Part shown: positions 60,783-64,000 of the stretch, one piece after another
Numbering within the stretch: the first letter of the stretch is position 1
Layout: each line of letters opens with the position of its first letter
DNA from: Axinella damicornis
Taxonomy: Eukaryota; Porifera; Demospongiae; Axinellida; Axinellidae
DNA: 64,000 nt
Reading direction: 5' to 3'
Assembly (NCBI GenBank): GCA_963931865.1
Contig: OZ007510.1
Coordinates: forward strand, 14,860,111-14,924,110
Notes under the pieces: model-generated
Seen by the model: only the letters and a program-made list of their open reading frames with translations
Database searches by the model: none
What the model was told of the DNA's origin: nothing
Position numbers and translations under genes: made by a program

Positions 60783-63700
60783 TCAACTCTGTTTCCGTTC
60801 TGTTTTCAGCTGACTACTATTGGTCACAAATCTGGACGACACTTGTGTGTCAAGGTGTCTCCTCTCTTTCAGTTTTTTAGACTTAGCATCTATTTCACTC
60901 TGGAGGGAGGGGACAGGAAATTCAGTGAACAAGCACTATAGATGCTTCCGTGCTCTTACTTCCAACTCCGTGATCTGGTCTTTTGCTCTTGCAAGCTGCT
61001 GTTCCAGCTAGAGGTGAAAACAAGCATCAAAAGATGGCTAGCCATGCCGTCCCAATCACACCTCACCTCGGTTAGGTTCTCCTTCAGAAGTGCATCGACA
61101 CCGGCATCCAGCTTGTACGAGTTCAGCACATTGACGCAGCCATCTCGCTCCTGAGGAGAAGGTTGTGGGACAGATCAGTGCAGACAACCGCATCACCCCG
61201 TACATGGACTGGGAATGAGGCTCAGGAAGAGTGTTATCATTAGCCTCTATGGAGATCACTAGCGACATCTGTAGTTGTACACAAACAAATTGGACATTGC
61301 GGTGATGACAACAACAGCTAATGAGATGGCCTGACGTGTGGGCATGGCTGTGGTCTTGAGACACTGTGCGACATGCACTAGTCTTATGCCCAGACCACAC
61401 CCCCTCGTGGGAAAAAGTCTGGATGGTGAACCAAGTCCAATTTCGTTGGCTTACTACTGGAATGTGGTAAGGACAAATGAGATTGCGAGATTACGATGTG
61501 GCCATACTAGTCTGGCATGTATAAATATAGGTATTGCAAACACATCTGCATTCAGAACTGGCACTGTCCCTAATACTCACGAGCTGGAGAAGACCAGAGC
61601 CTTTGCCAGATCAGTTTACCCTTAGCGCTTGACTGAATAAGACAACGCTAAGACGTTCCATGCTTGATTTGCTAGTTACATGTATCCTGTGACATATTGC
61701 GGATCAAGTGTAGACTCTGTGGATGGCGAAGGATGCTTCAAAAGGCTCCTATGGGGCATCGGTGAGCGGCAAATGGTTAGTACATCTCTCCAGAAATGAG
61801 TAGCCAAGATCATGCTTGGTCGACACTAGCCTCGTACCCAGGCGGGGTGGGGCCTGGGTATGAGGCTAGGTCGACACGGGAGCCTTAGCGGACACATTCA
61901 CACCACGGGATTATGCAATGATTACACTTCCGTAGTGTGCCTCAAGCCCAATAAATTCACCAGACCGTTATTCCCCGCAAGGGGGTGCGGTCCGGGCATG
62001 AAACTAGACATGCACACAGGGTAGCCTACAACACCTCCAGCACACATCACCTACTCAAGACATCAGCAACGTCAAGGAGAGCGCTGGACACAAATTAGGT
62101 TATTTGGTTAAGAAGAGCCACTCCAGGAACGCTGGAGATGATTGGCCTGCACACTCTTCTCAATGAAGTCCATGGCAATACCACTGAGAAGTTGGGTTTG
62201 AGCGTTACGTACCTTAGTTACAAAGAGCAGCCTTCTCTCCAGCCGTTGTACTCTCTCTTCCTTGTTCCGTGACTCCTCCTAGGCAACACAGGGAGCACAA
62301 AGACTCCATTTCAAAAGTAACCCGTGGTTGTTAATGGAGACGGAATCACAGCCAAGGGCTACCTGCTCTCCTGCCAGCTGTTTCCGAGCCTCACTGAGAG
62401 CTTTGTTCAAGACAGCTGCGGACTCCTTTTCCAACTTGACTCTGCAGACAGGGAGAGATAACCATCATCCAAGTTGATCCACAATCGTGCAGTCTGTTCA
62501 CCCATTCGAGTCCAATGAGAGAACCTTCACCATTGAATATTAGATAAAGTACCCCAGCTGCATAGAGTCAGCAGCGCATAATGAGGTAGCCTTCCTTCCG
62601 CTTGCTACCTCATTATGCGCTCCTGATAGAGTATATGGCTCTCACAAAACCACCAAATAAGTATTTTCATAACATCCAGGTGTTCCCACAGAGAACAAGA
62701 CAATATCTTTTTACCTTGTCTCCAACTCTCCTACTCTGGTCAGCAGCACTACCTCCCTACGCTGCAAGTCAGAGATGCGGTACTGGAGAGCTGGGGGGCT
62801 GCACGGGAGGGAGAGGGAGGGGAGGAGGGGATTGAGGGTAAAGCACAGTCCTCATTCAGGTGGCATGCTCACGCTACCTTCCTCCACCCCCGAGCACCAG
62901 GGACGTGCCTCTCCTGCCCTCTCTCAGCTCCTCGTTCTCAATCTCCAGCTGCACCAGCCGCCTCTCTTGCTCCTCATGCCTCCTGCACTGCTCCTGCAGC
63001 GACTGGACTTGGTAGCGGAGCAACTCAATGTTGTCACTCTTCTCCCTAGTGGGGTGTGGGGTGTGGGGTGTGTGGGTGTGGGGTGTGAGTGTGTGGGTGT
63101 GGGGTGTGCGAGTGTGGGGTGTGCAAGTGTGGGGTGTGTGGGTGTGGGGTGTGTGGGTGTGGGGTGTGTGGATGTGGGATGTGTGGATGTGGGGTGTGTG
63201 GTGTGTGGGTGTGTGTGAGGTGTGTGGGTGTGGGATGTGAGTGTGGGGTGTGTGAGTGTGGGGTGTGTGGGTGTGGGGTGTGTGGGAAGTGTACGCGTGA
63301 GCATGAGAGCAAGGTGCAGAATATATCCTTACTAATTAAGATGAAACAGAAGGGTCTTTCCTCTCCATCCAGACAGATGTGTCCTCCCCTCCCTACCTAT
63401 AGCTGTCTCCCCTCCTCATCTAGGTGTGTCCTCCCTACACTACCTCTGGAGGGGCGTGTCCCTCTCACCTCAGTGCTGTCCTACACTACCTCTGGAGGGG
63501 CGTGTCCCTCTCACCTCAGTGCTGTCCTACACTACCTCTGGAGGGGCGTGTCCCTCTCACCTCAGTGCTGTCCTACACTACCTCTGGAGGGGCGTGTCCC
63601 TCTCACCTCAGTGCTGTCCTACACTACCTCTGGAGGGGCGTGTCCCTCTCACCTCAGTGCTGTCCTACACTACCTCTGGAGGGGCGTGTCCCTCTCACCT

Positions 63701-64000
63701 CAGTGCTGTCCTACACTACCTCTGGAGGGGCGTGTCCCTCTCACCTCAGTGCTGTCCTACACTACCTCTGGAGGGACGTGTCCCTCTCACCTCAGTGCTG
63801 GTCCTACACTACCTCTGGAGGGGCGTGTCCCTCTCACCTCAGTGCTGTGTTCTCAGTGCAGACCATCTTGTGCTGCCTCTCCAGTTCATCATACTGCAGC
63901 ACCTTCGATCTGGCCACCTCCACAAAATGTGAGTCCTGCTTGAACTGACGCAGCTTGTGCTCCAAATCCTGTATAGGCGTGTGTGTGTATGTGTACGTGT
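60783..64000 (-). CDS. MAD1L1: MAD1-like spindle checkpoint coiled-coil protein (partial; 5' end beyond the window)
   Basis: MAD1 recruits MAD2 to kinetochores. Exons, in transcript order, are about 63853-63968 (LRQFKQDSHFVEVAKSKVLQ, YDELERQHK), 62877-63046 (LLRYQVQSLQEQCRRHEEQE), 62715-62797 (ISDLQRREVVLLTRVGELET), about 62365-62441 (LEKESAAVLNKALSEARKQL), about 62209-62280 (RNKEERVQRLERRLLFVTK), 61067-61150 (RDGCVNVLNSYKLDAGVDAL) and 60960-61007 (LEQQLARAKDQITELE). This follows the human order, where RLQKRVLLLTKERDGMRAIL precedes GSYDSEL. A last exon, 60783-60899, would read SEIDAKSKKLKERRHLDTQV and then a TGA. This leaves no room for the MAD2-interaction motif or the C-terminal RWD domain. 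Two introns carry minisatellites. The middle is well supported; the ending is doubtful. Confidence 0.8.
61827..61868. mobile_element. 42 bp foldback element with perfect 9 bp target duplication
   Basis: Ends tagcctcgtacccaggc and gcctgggtatgaggcta surround only a few bases. GGTCGACAC lies directly on both sides (61818-61826 and 61869-61877). It is the shortest complete member seen and lies in a MAD1-like intron. Confidence 0.92.
62573..62622. repeat. Short inverted repeat
   Basis: Arms gcgcataatgaggtag and ctacctcattatgcgc are separated by about 17 bp, in a MAD1-like intron. Confidence 0.85.
63047..63295 (+). repeat. GT-rich minisatellite
   Basis: Repeats of gtgtggggtgtgtgg with variants fill a MAD1-like intron directly upstream (on the transcript) of the EKSDNIELLRYQ exon. 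Confidence 0.92.
63435..63849 (-). repeat. 46 bp minisatellite, nine copies, carrying a 5' splice site
   Basis: Copies start at 63435, 63481, 63527, 63573, 63619, 63665, 63711, 63757 and about 63804. Each holds, on the minus strand, CACTGAGGTGAGAGGGACA. The transcript-first copy is the donor of the MAD1-like exon (CACTGAG, then GTGAGAGG). Copies are almost identical, which suggests recent expansion. Confidence 0.95.

Noticed and set aside
63435..63932. Three overlapping plus-strand frames of about 170-280 residues
   Set aside because: They are translations of the 46 bp minisatellite; the coding strand here is minus (MAD1-like).

Overview
The window is eukaryotic and metazoan. Genes are split into many short exons with GT/AG introns of about 50-2200 bp, and the products include clear animal orthologs: PALB2, BUD31, RPS9, CPSF4, PDAP1, ATAD5, RPTOR, DCTN5, SNRPC, a MICAL-like protein and MAD1. 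The high gene density, the many simple repeats and the foldback elements in nearly every intron fit an early-branching animal. A demosponge is my best guess, but the species cannot be named from sequence alone. Products were recognised by reading conserved motifs and joining exons by eye; no search was run.

Layout. 1-2.2 kb holds no convincing gene. A PALB2-like gene (+, about 2.2-8.5 kb) converges on BUD31 (-, 8.65-10.45). BUD31 is head-to-head with RPS9 (+, 10.6-12.3). CPSF4 (-, 12.5-14.6) is head-to-head with PDAP1 (+, 14.8-17.7). ATAD5 (+, 18.2-25.9) converges on a gene with a bacterial-type protein (-, 26.0-27.1). An arrestin-domain gene (+, 29.0-33.1) is followed by tRNA-Glu(CTC) and a nearby tRNA relic (34.3-34.5). 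RPTOR (-, 36.0-47.3) is head-to-head with DCTN5 (+, 47.8-49.1). A small unrecognised gene (-, 49.1-50.4) and SNRPC/U1-C (-, 50.6-52.9) follow. A MICAL-like CH-LIM-bMERB gene (+, 53.1-60.4) converges on a MAD1-like gene (-, from 60.8 past the window end).

Gene partnerships. Four divergent pairs share short intergenic promoters: BUD31/RPS9, CPSF4/PDAP1, RPTOR/DCTN5 and SNRPC/MICAL-like. Most are housekeeping genes for splicing, polyadenylation, translation, TORC1 and dynactin. PALB2 (homologous recombination), ATAD5 (PCNA unloading) and MAD1 (spindle checkpoint) serve genome stability, but nothing suggests they form one operon-like system. BUD31, CPSF4 and PDAP1 are also neighbours on human 7q22.1, which suggests deep microsynteny.

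Mobile DNA. The most striking signal is a family of very short inverted-repeat elements with ends like TAGYCTCGTNCCCAG, present in dozens of places. At seven loci they are flanked by direct repeats matching at 8 or 9 of 9 bases, so 42-390 bp units appear to have moved as discrete elements. A 572 bp Mutator-like element with a decayed transposase fragment lies in a RPTOR intron with an 8-9 bp target duplication of similar size. A 24 bp minisatellite in the MICAL-like gene looks like an amplified end of the same short family.
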